Shown one piece after another: positions 1 through 8,915 of a DNA stretch of 64,000 nt; the stretch's first letter is position 1, and each line of letters opens with the position of its first letter. Origin of the DNA: Candidatus Aminicenantes bacterium (GTDB lineage Bacteria > Acidobacteriota > Aminicenantia > Aminicenantales > UBA4085). Both the position numbers and the translations under genes were made by a program. Location of the stretch: contig JAPKZJ010000072.1 of NCBI GenBank assembly GCA_026393855.1, forward strand, positions 1-64,000. Reading direction: 5' to 3'. The notes below the pieces were generated by a model, which saw only the letters and a list, made by a program, of their open reading frames with translations, did not search any database and had not been told where the DNA came from.

Positions 1-1385
1 AGGGCCCGTTTGATCGAGCGAATCATCTCGAGGTAGGGCTCGTCCACGACCAGGCGCATGAATGCTTTTCTTTTATGGCCGATGCCGTGTTCGCCGGATA
101 TCGTCCCTCCCAGGTCCTTCGTCAGCTTGTACATCTCCGTCAGGATCAAAGGGATCTTTTCGCGCCATTCCTCGAGCGTCCACTCGGGGTTCATCACCGG
201 TGTGGCATGGAGGTTCCCGTCGCCCGCGTGACCGTAGCAGGGAATGGGGCAGTCCCATTTTTTGGATAAGGCGATGAGCCCTTCCACCATCTTGGCGATC
301 TGGGCCGTGGGGACGACGATGTCCTCAAGACTCTGGTGGGGAGAAAAAACTTTGAAGGCCTCGGCGATATTGCGGCGGACCTTCCAAATCCGCTCCGAAG
401 TCGTGGCATTGTCGGCCACATACACCTCGATTGCGCCGGCGGCCAGGCAGACTTCCCCGACCGCTTCGTATTCCCGCTCCACCTGGATCGCATCCATCCC
501 ATCCACGGTGATGAGCAGCATGGCCCCCGCCCGGTGGTAGGGGATGGTCTCGTTGAGATACTGGCAGGCTGTCGTGAAGGCGGACTGGTCCATGAACTCG
601 ATGGCCGTGGGGGTCGCTCCGCCGGCCAGAATCCGGGAAACCGAAGCGATGGCCTCTTCCGGGGTTTTGAAGAGGACCAGGATGTCGACACTGGCTTTGG
701 GCAGCGGCAGCAGTTTCAGAATGACTTTGGTGAAGATCCCCAGCGTGCCCTCACTTCCCACCATCAGCCCGATCATGTTGTAGCCGGTGACGTCTTTAAC
801 CAGCTTGCCCCCTAGGTGGACGATTTCCCCGATGGGCGTGACGACCTCAAGGCCCATCACGTACCGAGCGGTGACGCCGTATTTGACGGCTTTGCCTCCG
901 CCCGCGTTTTCGGCCACGTTGCCTCCGACAAAACACGTTTCCAGGCTCATGGGATAGCCGGCATAGAACAATCCGTATTCTTTGAGGACCTGGTTGATCT
1001 CGTTGGTGACCACCCCGGGTTCGACGGTGATCATCATATTGTCCCGGTCGATCTCCAGGATGCGGTTCATGCGGTCGGTCAGAAGAACGATCCCGCCATG
1101 GATGGGAACCGCCCCCCCGGAGAGCCCGCTTCCCGCCCCGCGGGGCGTCACCGGGATCTTCTCCCGGTTGGCCAGCTTCATGATCGCCGCGATTTCCCCG
1201 GCGGCGACGGGGCGGACCAGCGCCTCGGGCATGTGCGCATATGCCTTATCCGCCACTTCGTCGTGAGAGCAGGCTTCGAGCTTCTCCGGGTCGCCAAAGA
1301 CCACATACCTATCCCCGACGATCTTCTTAAGCTCCTCGACCACCCGCAGCGTTACAGGGTTATAGCGGGGTTTTTGATGATCCAT
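1..1385 (-). CDS. glcD: FAD-binding 2-hydroxyacid dehydrogenase (GlcD/D-lactate dehydrogenase family), 3' end off window
   Basis: Oxidises a 2-hydroxyacid (glycolate, lactate or similar) to the 2-oxoacid with FAD as cofactor. The frame opens with ATG at 1385 ([12 protein letters not shown]) and stays open to the window edge, giving about 461 residues; the family is usually 455-470, so only a few C-terminal residues are missing. A PCMH-type FAD-binding domain is visible ([11 protein letters not shown], then [18 protein letters not shown]), followed by the FAD-linked oxidase C-terminal domain with GHAGDGNLH and [14 protein letters not shown]. It lies 45 bases downstream of etfA in the same orientation, so its electrons probably pass to or from the Etf pair, as in the Etf-linked lactate dehydrogenases of anaerobes. 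The exact substrate cannot be read from the sequence. Confidence 0.9.
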   Translation of the reverse strand, partial: MDHQKPRYNPVTLRVVEELKKIVGDRYVVFGDPEKLEACSHDEVADKAYAHMPEALVRPVAAGEIAAIMKLANREKIPVTPRGAGSGLSGGAVPIHGGIVLLTDRMNRILEIDRDNMMITVEPGVVTNEINQVLKEYGLFYAGYPMSLETCFVGGNVAENAGGGKAVKYGVTARYVMGLEVVTPIGEIVHLGGKLVKDVTGYNMIGLMVGSEGTLGIFTKVILKLLPLPKASVDILVLFKTPEEAIASVSRILAGGATPTAIEFMDQSAFTTACQYLNETIPYHRAGAMLLITVDGMDAIQVEREYEAVGEVCLAAGAIEVYVADNATTSERIWKVRRNIAEAFKVFSPHQSLEDIVVPTAQIAKMVEGLIALSKKWDCPIPCYGHAGDGNLHATPVMNPEWTLEEWREKIPLILTEMYKLTKDLGGTISGEHGIGHKRKAFMRLVVDEPYLEMIRSIKRA

Positions 1386-1430
1386 GTTCCTCCGGCCTTG
1401 CCGCGGGCCCCGAACGGTCCGGGAATGCGG

Positions 1431-2432
1431 CTACTTCGTCCCTTTCAGCTCCTGCAGCTTCGCGGTCAGCGCCGGCACGACTTCAAAGAGGTCGCCGACG
1501 ATCCCAAAATCGGCCACTCGGAAGATCTGGGCCTCCGGATCGGTATTCACGGCCACGATGGTTTCCGAGGTCTGCATCCCGGCCAGATGCTGGATGGACC
1601 CCGAGACGCCGACGGCGACGTATAATTTGGGCGTCACCGTCTTGCCGCTCAAGCCGATCTGGTGAGGATAGCTCAGCCAGCCCCGGTCGACCACGTCCCG
1701 GGTCGCGCCCAGGGCGGCATCCCACTTCTCCACAAGCCCGTTCACGATCCGGATATTTTCTCCCTTTTTGATCCCCCGGCCCACGGTGACGATCACTTCC
1801 GCATCCGCCAGCCCGTGCTCTTCGGCGGCGGCTTTGAAGCCGACGCGCTTCACCCGGCTTGCCAGCAGCGGCGTCGGCGCCGGAAGCCGGGTGATCTCCC
1901 CCTGGCGCCCGGCCCGGCGGGGAGCTGGTTGGGCCGAACGGGACCGGACCGTGGCCATCTGGGGCCGGTGATCGGGGGTCTTGATGGTGGCCATGATGTT
2001 TCCACCGATAGCCGGCCGGGTCTGGAGGAGGTTTCCCGTTTCTTCTTCAATATCCAGGACCGTGCAGTCCGCCGTCAACCCGGCGCCGACCTTGACGGCG
2101 ACGTAGGGCATGAGCGTCCGGCCCGTGGTTGTCGCGCCCGCGATCATGATTTCGGGTTTCCGCTCCTGAAGGAGGCAAGCCAGGCAGGCGGCGTAGGGCT
2201 CGGGCAGGAAATACTCGAGCTCGGGGGCTTCCATGGCCAGGACCCGGTCCGCCCCGCGCTCGATCAGCTCTTCCAGGTCTTCGGCGCTGATCCGATGGCC
2301 CAGAATCACTGCGGTCAGATCCGTGCTTCGCTTATCGGACAGCAGGCGTCCCCGGGTCAACAGCTCATGGCTGATCCGCTGCACCCGGCCGGCCGACTGC
2401 TCGGCCAAGATCCACACTCCGCTGTGTTCCAT
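1431..2432 (-). CDS. etfA: Electron transfer flavoprotein, alpha subunit
   Basis: Alpha (FixB-like) subunit of an electron-transfer flavoprotein, 333 residues, normal length for the family. The N-terminal half is the Etf adenine-nucleotide-like fold. The C-terminal half carries the FAD-binding region: [19 protein letters not shown], then HLAGMQ and a [20 protein letters not shown] stretch, all hallmarks of EtfA. It starts 5 bases after etfB ends and is followed by glcD, so the three genes form one transcription unit (etfB-etfA-glcD). This order matches lactate dehydrogenase/Etf complexes in which oxidation of a poor donor is coupled to NAD and ferredoxin. Whether this one bifurcates electrons is inference. 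Confidence 0.93.
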   Translation of the reverse strand: MEHSGVWILAEQSAGRVQRISHELLTRGRLLSDKRSTDLTAVILGHRISAEDLEELIERGADRVLAMEAPELEYFLPEPYAACLACLLQERKPEIMIAGATTTGRTLMPYVAVKVGAGLTADCTVLDIEEETGNLLQTRPAIGGNIMATIKTPDHRPQMATVRSRSAQPAPRRAGRQGEITRLPAPTPLLASRVKRVGFKAAAEEHGLADAEVIVTVGRGIKKGENIRIVNGLVEKWDAALGATRDVVDRGWLSYPHQIGLSGKTVTPKLYVAVGVSGSIQHLAGMQTSETIVAVNTDPEAQIFRVADFGIVGDLFEVVPALTAKLQELKGTK

Positions 2433-2437
2433 GGCGC

Positions 2438-3262
2438 TTACACCAGGTCCTTCTGCCGCAAAAATTGGATGAGCTGATCCACGGCCGACGAAATGGCCTG
2501 CTCGTCGCCGGCCGGGATTTTCTGCCCCTGCCGGGTGATCTTGGGATGGAATATCTTGACTACCCGGGTGGGGGAGCCTTTGAGCCCGATCTTGTCGCTC
2601 GGGATTTGGAGCTCGTCCGGGCCCCAGATGGGGATGTCCGCTTTCTTGGCCTTCTGTTTTCCCCGGAGCGTAGGCAGGCGCGGATTAGCCGCTTCTTTCA
2701 CCACCGTCAAAACCGCTGGCATCCGGACTTCGAGAATCTCGTACCCTTCTTCCACCAAGCGCCGGACCCGGCAGATCCGGCCCTCCACCGCTTCGATCTT
2801 GCTGACATAGGAAGCCACGGGAAGGTTCAAGAAGGAGGCGATCCCGGGCCCCACCTGGCCGGTATCCCCGTCCGTCGCCCTCTCTCCGCACAGGATCAGG
2901 TCGAAGCTATAATCGTCTCCGTCGGGGATGTCGGTGCCCATCTTCCGGATGGCCGTCGCCAGGGCGAAGCTCGTCGCCCAGGTGTCGCTGCCGGCAAACG
3001 CCCTGTGGGACAGCAAGACAGCCCGGTCGATGCCCATGGCGATGGCTTCTTTCAGGGCGGTCGCGGCCTTGGCCGGGCCCATGGACAGGGCGATGACCTC
3101 GCCTCCGTACTGCTCCCGCAGGAGGATGGCGGCCTCGATGGCATACAGATCCAGGGGGTTGATGATCCCCTCCACCCCCTCGCGGATCATGGTTCCCGTG
3201 GCTTCGTCCATCTTCACCGCGGTAGTTTCCGGCACCTGTTTGATCGGAACGATGATCCTCAT
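2438..3262 (-). CDS. etfB: Electron transfer flavoprotein, beta subunit
   Basis: Beta (FixA-like) subunit of the Etf heterodimer, about 274 residues from ATG at 3262 (MRIIVPIKQVPETTAVK). A start six codons upstream is possible, but MRIIVPIKQVP is the classic EtfB N-terminus. Family signatures are INPLDLYAIEAAI, the ALSMGP and LSHRAFAGSDTWAT stretches, and LILCGERATDGDTGQVGP (nucleotide-binding region) followed by LNLP. It is the first gene of the etfB-etfA-glcD unit. The upstream 148 bases are shared with the divergent deacetylase. Function is certain at family level; the redox partner is taken from gene order. Confidence 0.93.
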   Translation of the reverse strand: MRIIVPIKQVPETTAVKMDEATGTMIREGVEGIINPLDLYAIEAAILLREQYGGEVIALSMGPAKAATALKEAIAMGIDRAVLLSHRAFAGSDTWATSFALATAIRKMGTDIPDGDDYSFDLILCGERATDGDTGQVGPGIASFLNLPVASYVSKIEAVEGRICRVRRLVEEGYEILEVRMPAVLTVVKEAANPRLPTLRGKQKAKKADIPIWGPDELQIPSDKIGLKGSPTRVVKIFHPKITRQGQKIPAGDEQAISSAVDQLIQFLRQKDLV

Positions 3263-3351
3263 GGCTCGGGATATTAGCATAATCCGCGGGGCCTTTCACT
3301 TCCCCGGCGCTGCCTTGGAGGAGGGCCGGCGCCCTTGCCGATATCGTTCGC

Positions 3352-3380
3352 TTGTCATATTCGCGGTCTCCGATTAGAAT
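3352..3380 (+). promoter_or_regulatory. Sigma-70-like promoter for the polysaccharide deacetylase gene
   Basis: TTGTCA (3352-3357), a 17-base spacer and TAGAAT (3375-3380); both boxes match consensus at 5 of 6 positions. The start codon at 3411 lies about 30 bases beyond the -10 box. Confidence 0.55.
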
Positions 3381-3410
3381 CGCTTCTTGACCGGGAGGCC
3401 GATAGCATCG

Positions 3411-4355
3411 ATGAGTCAATCTCCGCGGAGCGCCGTTTTATCCTCTGTTCTTTTTCTCCTGCTTCCATGCTTCATGAGGGCCCAATCGGTCGCCTTCACC
3501 TTCGACGACGGTCCTCAACTGCGGGAGACTCCGCGATTGGACGCCGCGGCGCGCAACGCGGCGATGCTCGACGCGCTGAAGCGCCATCACGTCAAAGCGG
3601 CGCTCTTCGTGACGCTGAACCGCGGAGCGGACCGGCCGCAGGGGCTGGCTCTCGCGCGCGCCTGGGGCGAAGCCGGGCAGTTCATCGCCAACCACACCGT
3701 GACTCATCCCGATCTCAACGCCGCGGAGACAAGCCTGCCGATGTATCAAGCCGAGATTTTGGCTTGCGACTCCGTGATCCGTGCCCTGCCGGGCTATCGG
3801 CCGTGGTTCCGCTTCACCTTCCTGCGGGAGGGCGATACGCCCGAAAAGCGCGACGGCATGCGGACGTTCCTGAAAGCGCACGGCTTGCGCAACGCCTATG
3901 TCAGCCTGGATACGTCCGACTGGCGGCTCAATGCCGCCCTCGAAGAGACCCTGCAGGCGCGGCCCGACGCGAGCCTCGCCCCTTTTCGCGCCGCTTACTT
4001 GGCCCACCTGCGCCAGCGGGCCGAAGCCTACCGGGATCTGTCGCGCCGCCTCTTCGGCCGCGACATCCCGCAGATCCTTCTGCTCCACCACAATCTGATC
4101 AACGCTCTCTTTTTGGATGATGCGATTCGGCTGTTCCAGGACATGGGCTGGAGTATCACCGATCCCGACGCTGCCTATCGCGATTTCGCGTATACCCTCG
4201 AGCCGCAACGGCCTGCGCCCGGGCAGAGCCTGTTGCTTTCGGCCGCCCGAAGCTTGGGCTACAGACCGGAAGGTTGGGAGCGGTTGGTGGATGACGGCGA
4301 TGCCGAAATTGATGCCTTGCGTGGTTTGGGGGTCTTGCCGAAGCGCCAAGAATAG
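3411..4355 (+). CDS. Exported polysaccharide deacetylase (NodB homology domain, CE4-like)
   Basis: Removes N- or O-acetyl groups from a polysaccharide such as peptidoglycan, chitin or xylan; the substrate is not visible. The ATG at 3411 gives 314 residues with an N-terminal hydrophobic signal (SSVLFLLLPCFMRAQ), so it acts outside the cytoplasm. The NodB core follows at once: AFTFDDGP (metal and catalytic Asp pair), later NHTVTHPDLN (the metal-binding HxxxH) and WRLNAA in the later part of the domain. A GGAGG-like SD lies about 10 bases before the chosen ATG; an in-frame TTG at 3387 is less likely. It is monocistronic and ends 10 bases from the convergent kinase-like gene. Confidence 0.82.
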   Translation: MSQSPRSAVLSSVLFLLLPCFMRAQSVAFTFDDGPQLRETPRLDAAARNAAMLDALKRHHVKAALFVTLNRGADRPQGLALARAWGEAGQFIANHTVTHPDLNAAETSLPMYQAEILACDSVIRALPGYRPWFRFTFLREGDTPEKRDGMRTFLKAHGLRNAYVSLDTSDWRLNAALEETLQARPDASLAPFRAAYLAHLRQRAEAYRDLSRRLFGRDIPQILLLHHNLINALFLDDAIRLFQDMGWSITDPDAAYRDFAYTLEPQRPAPGQSLLLSAARSLGYRPEGWERLVDDGDAEIDALRGLGVLPKRQE

Positions 4356-4365
4356 CCGTCATCCG

Positions 4366-4980
4366 TCAGCGGGGCGGCCATTCTCCGGCTGTGATCTCTT
4401 CGGCCCTCAGGAAATGGACGAGGACGTCTTTCGTTCGTTCCGCCGCGCGTTCGTCGCTGATGAATTCGATAACGTCGTCGTGGGCGATGGGGAAGCGAAA
4501 AGGTTCCCGCTTCATGAATTCCGGCCAATGGTCGAGCTTCCATTGGTCCCATTTCGATTCGTTTCGTCGGATTCGGTCTGCGATCCGCTCTTTTAAAATT
4601 TCTTCGCTTGGGGGAATGCAGCGGATGATGGCCAGCCTGGCTAGATGCTTTTCGGCCGCCGTCTTGAAGGGCGGAACCCAATCCCGGTATGCGTCGTTTC
4701 TCCAGTGATTGATGGAGAAGGGGGCGTCGATGATCGGGATTTTGCCGAGGGCCAGTTGAGTATCCGCGAAAGCGACCAAGATCCTGAAAGCGGGCCCCCG
4801 GATCATCGCGTAGATGTCGCCGGCGACTCGTTCCGAGTCGGTGAAGGGCGTCTCAATCAAATCCTTCGAGAGGTACGCCGAATTCGCTATTTGTCCGGCC
4901 AAGGCCCGGGCCAGGGATGACTTGCCGCCGGCCGGAACGCCGACGACCAGACATAAAACCGGATGGCTCAGGAGATACAG
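4366..4980 (-). CDS. P-loop kinase-like (AAA_33) protein, start codon damaged or non-canonical
   Basis: A small P-loop NTPase that probably phosphorylates a small molecule or RNA end; the target is unknown. The frame carries a Walker A of the form GVPAGGKSSLARAL near its N-terminus and a C-terminal region rich in Arg and Trp (RIRRNESKWDQWKLDHWP) typical of zeta-toxin/AAA_33-like kinases. The start is the problem. An ATG with a good GGGAG SD at 5022 is followed after eight codons by an in-frame TAA (4996-4998), and the Walker A lies downstream of that stop. Between stop and Walker A the only start-like codon is CTG at 4980, six bases after AAGGAGAG. The first TTG (4902) would delete the P-loop. 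I give the CTG start; a nonsense mutation of a longer gene is the alternative. Confidence 0.6.
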   Translation of the reverse strand: MYLLSHPVLCLVVGVPAGGKSSLARALAGQIANSAYLSKDLIETPFTDSERVAGDIYAMIRGPAFRILVAFADTQLALGKIPIIDAPFSINHWRNDAYRDWVPPFKTAAEKHLARLAIIRCIPPSEEILKERIADRIRRNESKWDQWKLDHWPEFMKREPFRFPIAHDDVIEFISDERAAERTKDVLVHFLRAEEITAGEWPPR

Positions 4981-5155
4981 CGGGATCTCTCCTTGTTAGA
5001 TAGGGAAGACAATTCGGTTCATAGGCTTTCTCCCTCCCCGGGGCTGATTTCCGTTCAATATGACCATCCTTCGGCAATCCCTGCCGTCCCCGTAGCGCCG
5101 TTCGGGGCCGCCCGGACACCTCGATGATCGAATGAGGACGCTTGGGAAATATAAC

Positions 5156-8100
5156 CTATTTGACCAAGGCGACTTCCCGACGCCTGCGGGTGAAATCAAA
5201 CAGGGAGGGCTGCTGCGCCTTGGCTTCCGCCGCCACTTCTTCCAAAGCCTTCCCGCGGCTCTTTCCGCTGGAGCCCGCCACAACGATTTTTGTCTGCCCC
5301 CCGGCGCTGACTCCGAAGTCCTGGATCTTTCCCGCCCGCAATTCTTCATAGAGCTTCGGCACGCGATCGACGCCGTAAGACAGCCATTCTCCGATGTTGA
5401 TAACGCTATCCTTCGGCTTGTAATCGGCTTGCCGCGCCTCGATGCCGTCGCGGACGAGCGCGTAGGTCAACAAGCCTTGTTTGATGAGGGTGCTTTCCAG
5501 CGCCACGTTATCGGCTTGGGTCGCCGTCAGGATCTTCATGCCCTTGTCGTAGGAGAGCTGGCCCAGCCCACGGCTTCCCATCGGGCCGGGCTTGAAATCG
5601 CCGCCTTCGATGGCGGCTGCGGAATGGCAGGCATCTACGATCAAGACCATCTCGCCCGCATCAACGTCTTGCAGCCAGAGGGAGAGCTCGTCGCTCGAGA
5701 TGCTGTGCCGGCGGACCGAAGCGGTAAAGACCTTGCCCGTGCCCGGACCGGTGTCGTAGGGAATGAAGTAGAAGCGGCCCGCCCGGTCGGCGTAGCCGTG
5801 ACTCGAATACATGATGAGCACGAGATCATCGGGCGTGGCTTGCCGCAGCCGGTCCGCATTCTTGATCCCTGTGAGCATCCGGCCATCGACTTTTCGTCCC
5901 GCAAGAAGCTTCAACACGGCGTGGAACTTGTCCTTGGTGGCTTGCTTCTCCGTGACGATTCTCCGGCTCTCTCTCGTTTCATAATCCGAGATCAGGGTGA
6001 CCGGAATGACCGCTTCATACCGGCCCGTGGCCGTGAGCCTCGCCCCAATCACGTCGGAGACGCGCCGCGCATCAGCGGCCGTGAACTCCAGATCGAAATC
6101 TTGATTTTCGTAAGCGTTCACGCCGACCGCGATGATATAAGCCCGCGGTTGGACGGGTTGCGCCTTCGGCAGCTTCGCCGTCTCGTCGTCCGGCCAGGCC
6201 CATTTCGCGGTCCGGCTCTTGACCCGGTCTTCATTGAATCCGTACGCGCTGAACTCGATCGACGAGACGTCTTTCTCTCGCGGCAGCTTCACGCGCAAGG
6301 GCGGCAGCGTCATCATTCCCGTTCGCGGGTCCGTCTTGACCGCGCGGCCCGGTTTCACTTCCGTCGCCTGTTGCCAATCATGCAGTTCTTCCAAGAACCG
6401 CTCTTCACCAGTCAGCGCTTCAGTCGCCCGGACGTCTTCCGACGCGCGTTGCAGCAGCTTCTCCGCGCCGTCACGGGGCCATCCGCCGACCATTTGTCCG
6501 TCACGGAACAGGCGCACATCGTAAACCCCGGTCGCGGCCAGGCTCTCCCGGCCGCTGCCCGGAGGGGGGTCCTCGCCGGGGCCGACTTCGACGGTGACAT
6601 TCACATAGCCTTCGGCATCCGAAGCGGACACACGGGCGATCTTCACGGGAGGCTGAACGCGATTGAGCGTCGAGATGTCGCGAACGGGCTTGAACTCCCT
6701 TTCGAAGTCGATGGTTTCGCTGCACTTGAGAAGCCGAGGCAGTAAGCGCGGCTCGTAGTAATCGCGCATGAAGATCTCAAGCGGCAGAGGCGTAAACGGA
6801 GCATCGGGCATCACCCAATGCAGCCCTTCCATGTTCTCGAGGCTCTTCGTGTCGAAGCGGTTGTCCGGCGTGACGACGACCCAATCCTCTTGATCGAGCG
6901 AGATGAGCGTCGCCAGCGGCGTGTCGGCGTCGGTTCGCCACAGCTTCATCGTGGCGTCGGCGCTGCCGCTCAGAAGCACTTTTCCGTCCGGGCTGAAGGC
7001 GACTGAATTGATCCAATTGGTATGGCCGGCGAGCGCGCGCAACGGCTTGCCGGTCGCGGCGTCCCACAGCTTGATCGTCTCATAGCTGCCGCCGGCAATG
7101 ACTTTCCCGTCGGGGCTGAAAGCGATCGATTTAACATTCGGGCCGGCGTGACCCTCGAGGGGGCGCAGCGGCAGTCCGGTCGCGGCATCCCACAGCTTGA
7201 TCGTGTCGTATCCGCCGCTGGCAATCACTTTCCCGTCGGGACTGCAGGCGACGGCTGCGCCCGCGCAAGAGGAGTCCCCTTCAAGGAATCGAAGCGGACG
7301 GCCCGTCGCCGCGTCCCATATCGTGATGATATCGTCGACGCCGCCTCCACTGACGAGCGTCTTCCCGTCGGGACGGAAGGCGATGGAGTCGGAATGATCC
7401 TCGACCGAGAAGAGCTGTTTCCCGGTCGCGATATCCCACAGCCTGATCGTGCCGTCCAAGCTGCAGCTGGCGATCGTTTTCCCGTCGGGACTGAAGGCGA
7501 CCGACCAGACCGTGTACGTATGGCCGGTGAGCGAGCGTAACGGATCGCCGGTTGCGGCGTCCCAAAGCCTGATCGTCTTGTCGGCGCTTCCGCTGGCGAT
7601 CATTTTCCCGTCAGGGCTGAAGGCGACGGAACTGACCCACCAGCCGTGACCTTCAAGGGAGCGCAATCGGCTGCCGGTCGCGGCGTCCCACAGCTTGACG
7701 GTCCCGTCTTGGCTGCCGCCGGCCATGACCCTCCCATCCGGACTCGAAGCCACCGAATTGACCCCCCAGGCGTGTCGGGTGAGGGAGAGACGCCGGCGGC
7801 CGGTTGCGGCGTCCCAGAGCCGGATGCTTCCGTCTTCGCCGCCGCCCGCGATCACTTTCCCGTCGGGGCTGTAGGCCACGGCTAAAGCCACAAAAGAGGC
7901 ATCGCCGGCCATAGAACGAAGCGGCTCGCCTGTCGCCGCGTCCCACAGCTTGACGGTCCCGTCAACGAAGCCTCCGCCGGCGAGAGCTTTCCCGTCGGGA
8001 CTGAAAACGATGGACCCGACCGCGGAGGCGATGAGGCGCAATTGTTTCCCCGTCGCCGCGTCGCGCAGCTTGATCGTTTTGAGGACAGAGTTGTAGCTTG

Positions 8101-8761
8101 CAATCACTTTCCCGTCGGGGCTGAAGGCGACGGTCGATCCGGCTCCATTCCTATAGCCTTCAAGAGTGCCCAGCGGCTTGCCGGTCGCGACGTCCCACAG
8201 CTTGACCCAGCTGTCGTAGTTGTCTCCGCTGACGATCACTTTCCAGTCGGGGCTGAAGGCCATCGACCCGATCGAGTCCGTCGGCTCACCGAAGGAGCGC
8301 AACGGCGCGCCGGTCGCGGCGTCCCACAGCTGGACCGCTTGGGCTCCACAACTGGCCAGCCTCTTCCCGTCGGGGCTGAAAATGACCGAATCGATCGAAG
8401 TCGCGGCCTTAAGAGAGCGCAGCTGCCGGCCCGTCGCCGCGTCCCACATCTTGATCGTAATATCCCCGCTGCCGCTGGCCACGACTTTCCCATCGGGGCT
8501 GAAGGCGACGGATCTGACCCCGTCGGTATGACCGGCCAGGGAGCGCAGCTGCTTGCCCGTCGCCGCGTCCCACAGCTTGATCGTCAGGTCGTCGCTGCCG
8601 CTCGCAATCACCCGGCTGTCGGGACTGAAGGCGATCGAATTGACCCGGGCGGCGTGACCGGTCTGGACCACCAGCTGCGGCGGCTGCGCGGCGGCGGCGA
8701 AGCCGACGACAGACAGAGACAGGAGTCCAAACAAGACTGGGAAGCTGTTCTTCATCGGCAT
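5156..8761 (-). CDS. Exported 14-WD40-repeat protein with C-terminal caspase-like (peptidase C14) domain
   Basis: 1201 residues. A signal peptide (about residues 1-26, ending FAAAAQ) is followed by 14 WD40 repeats (about residues 33-645). Each has the core VxSVAFSPDGKxIASG..DxTIKLWDAATG, enough for two seven-bladed propellers. A linker region (about 650-865) precedes a caspase-hemoglobinase fold starting near RAYIIAVGVNAY. The catalytic dyad is visible: His988 in YSSHGYAD and Cys1045 in VDACHSAA. Such orthocaspase/WD40 fusions cleave proteins after basic residues in characterised relatives; the propellers probably bind the substrate or trigger. SD GAGGGAGGG precedes the ATG. The gene is divergent from an exported TPR-repeat protein, a likely functional neighbour. 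Export is unusual for a prokaryotic caspase and implies a periplasmic or surface role. Confidence 0.85.
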   Translation of the reverse strand: MPMKNSFPVLFGLLSLSVVGFAAAAQPPQLVVQTGHAARVNSIAFSPDSRVIASGSDDLTIKLWDAATGKQLRSLAGHTDGVRSVAFSPDGKVVASGSGDITIKMWDAATGRQLRSLKAATSIDSVIFSPDGKRLASCGAQAVQLWDAATGAPLRSFGEPTDSIGSMAFSPDWKVIVSGDNYDSWVKLWDVATGKPLGTLEGYRNGAGSTVAFSPDGKVIASYNSVLKTIKLRDAATGKQLRLIASAVGSIVFSPDGKALAGGGFVDGTVKLWDAATGEPLRSMAGDASFVALAVAYSPDGKVIAGGGEDGSIRLWDAATGRRRLSLTRHAWGVNSVASSPDGRVMAGGSQDGTVKLWDAATGSRLRSLEGHGWWVSSVAFSPDGKMIASGSADKTIRLWDAATGDPLRSLTGHTYTVWSVAFSPDGKTIASCSLDGTIRLWDIATGKQLFSVEDHSDSIAFRPDGKTLVSGGGVDDIITIWDAATGRPLRFLEGDSSCAGAAVACSPDGKVIASGGYDTIKLWDAATGLPLRPLEGHAGPNVKSIAFSPDGKVIAGGSYETIKLWDAATGKPLRALAGHTNWINSVAFSPDGKVLLSGSADATMKLWRTDADTPLATLISLDQEDWVVVTPDNRFDTKSLENMEGLHWVMPDAPFTPLPLEIFMRDYYEPRLLPRLLKCSETIDFEREFKPVRDISTLNRVQPPVKIARVSASDAEGYVNVTVEVGPGEDPPPGSGRESLAATGVYDVRLFRDGQMVGGWPRDGAEKLLQRASEDVRATEALTGEERFLEELHDWQQATEVKPGRAVKTDPRTGMMTLPPLRVKLPREKDVSSIEFSAYGFNEDRVKSRTAKWAWPDDETAKLPKAQPVQPRAYIIAVGVNAYENQDFDLEFTAADARRVSDVIGARLTATGRYEAVIPVTLISDYETRESRRIVTEKQATKDKFHAVLKLLAGRKVDGRMLTGIKNADRLRQATPDDLVLIMYSSHGYADRAGRFYFIPYDTGPGTGKVFTASVRRHSISSDELSLWLQDVDAGEMVLIVDACHSAAAIEGGDFKPGPMGSRGLGQLSYDKGMKILTATQADNVALESTLIKQGLLTYALVRDGIEARQADYKPKDSVINIGEWLSYGVDRVPKLYEELRAGKIQDFGVSAGGQTKIVVAGSSGKSRGKALEEVAAEAKAQQPSLFDFTRRRREVALVK

Positions 8762-8915
8762 CGGCCCTCCCTCAGTGTACTCCCTGCGAATGGAAAGAGC
8801 GAGGCTCCGACCGGTTCCCTGTTTCCCGGGTCAAGGCATCAAAATTCCATCAAGGGTGCGGGCCGAATTCGGAATAGGTTATACTGGTCGGGTGCGGATC
8901 AGGAGCGATAACACC

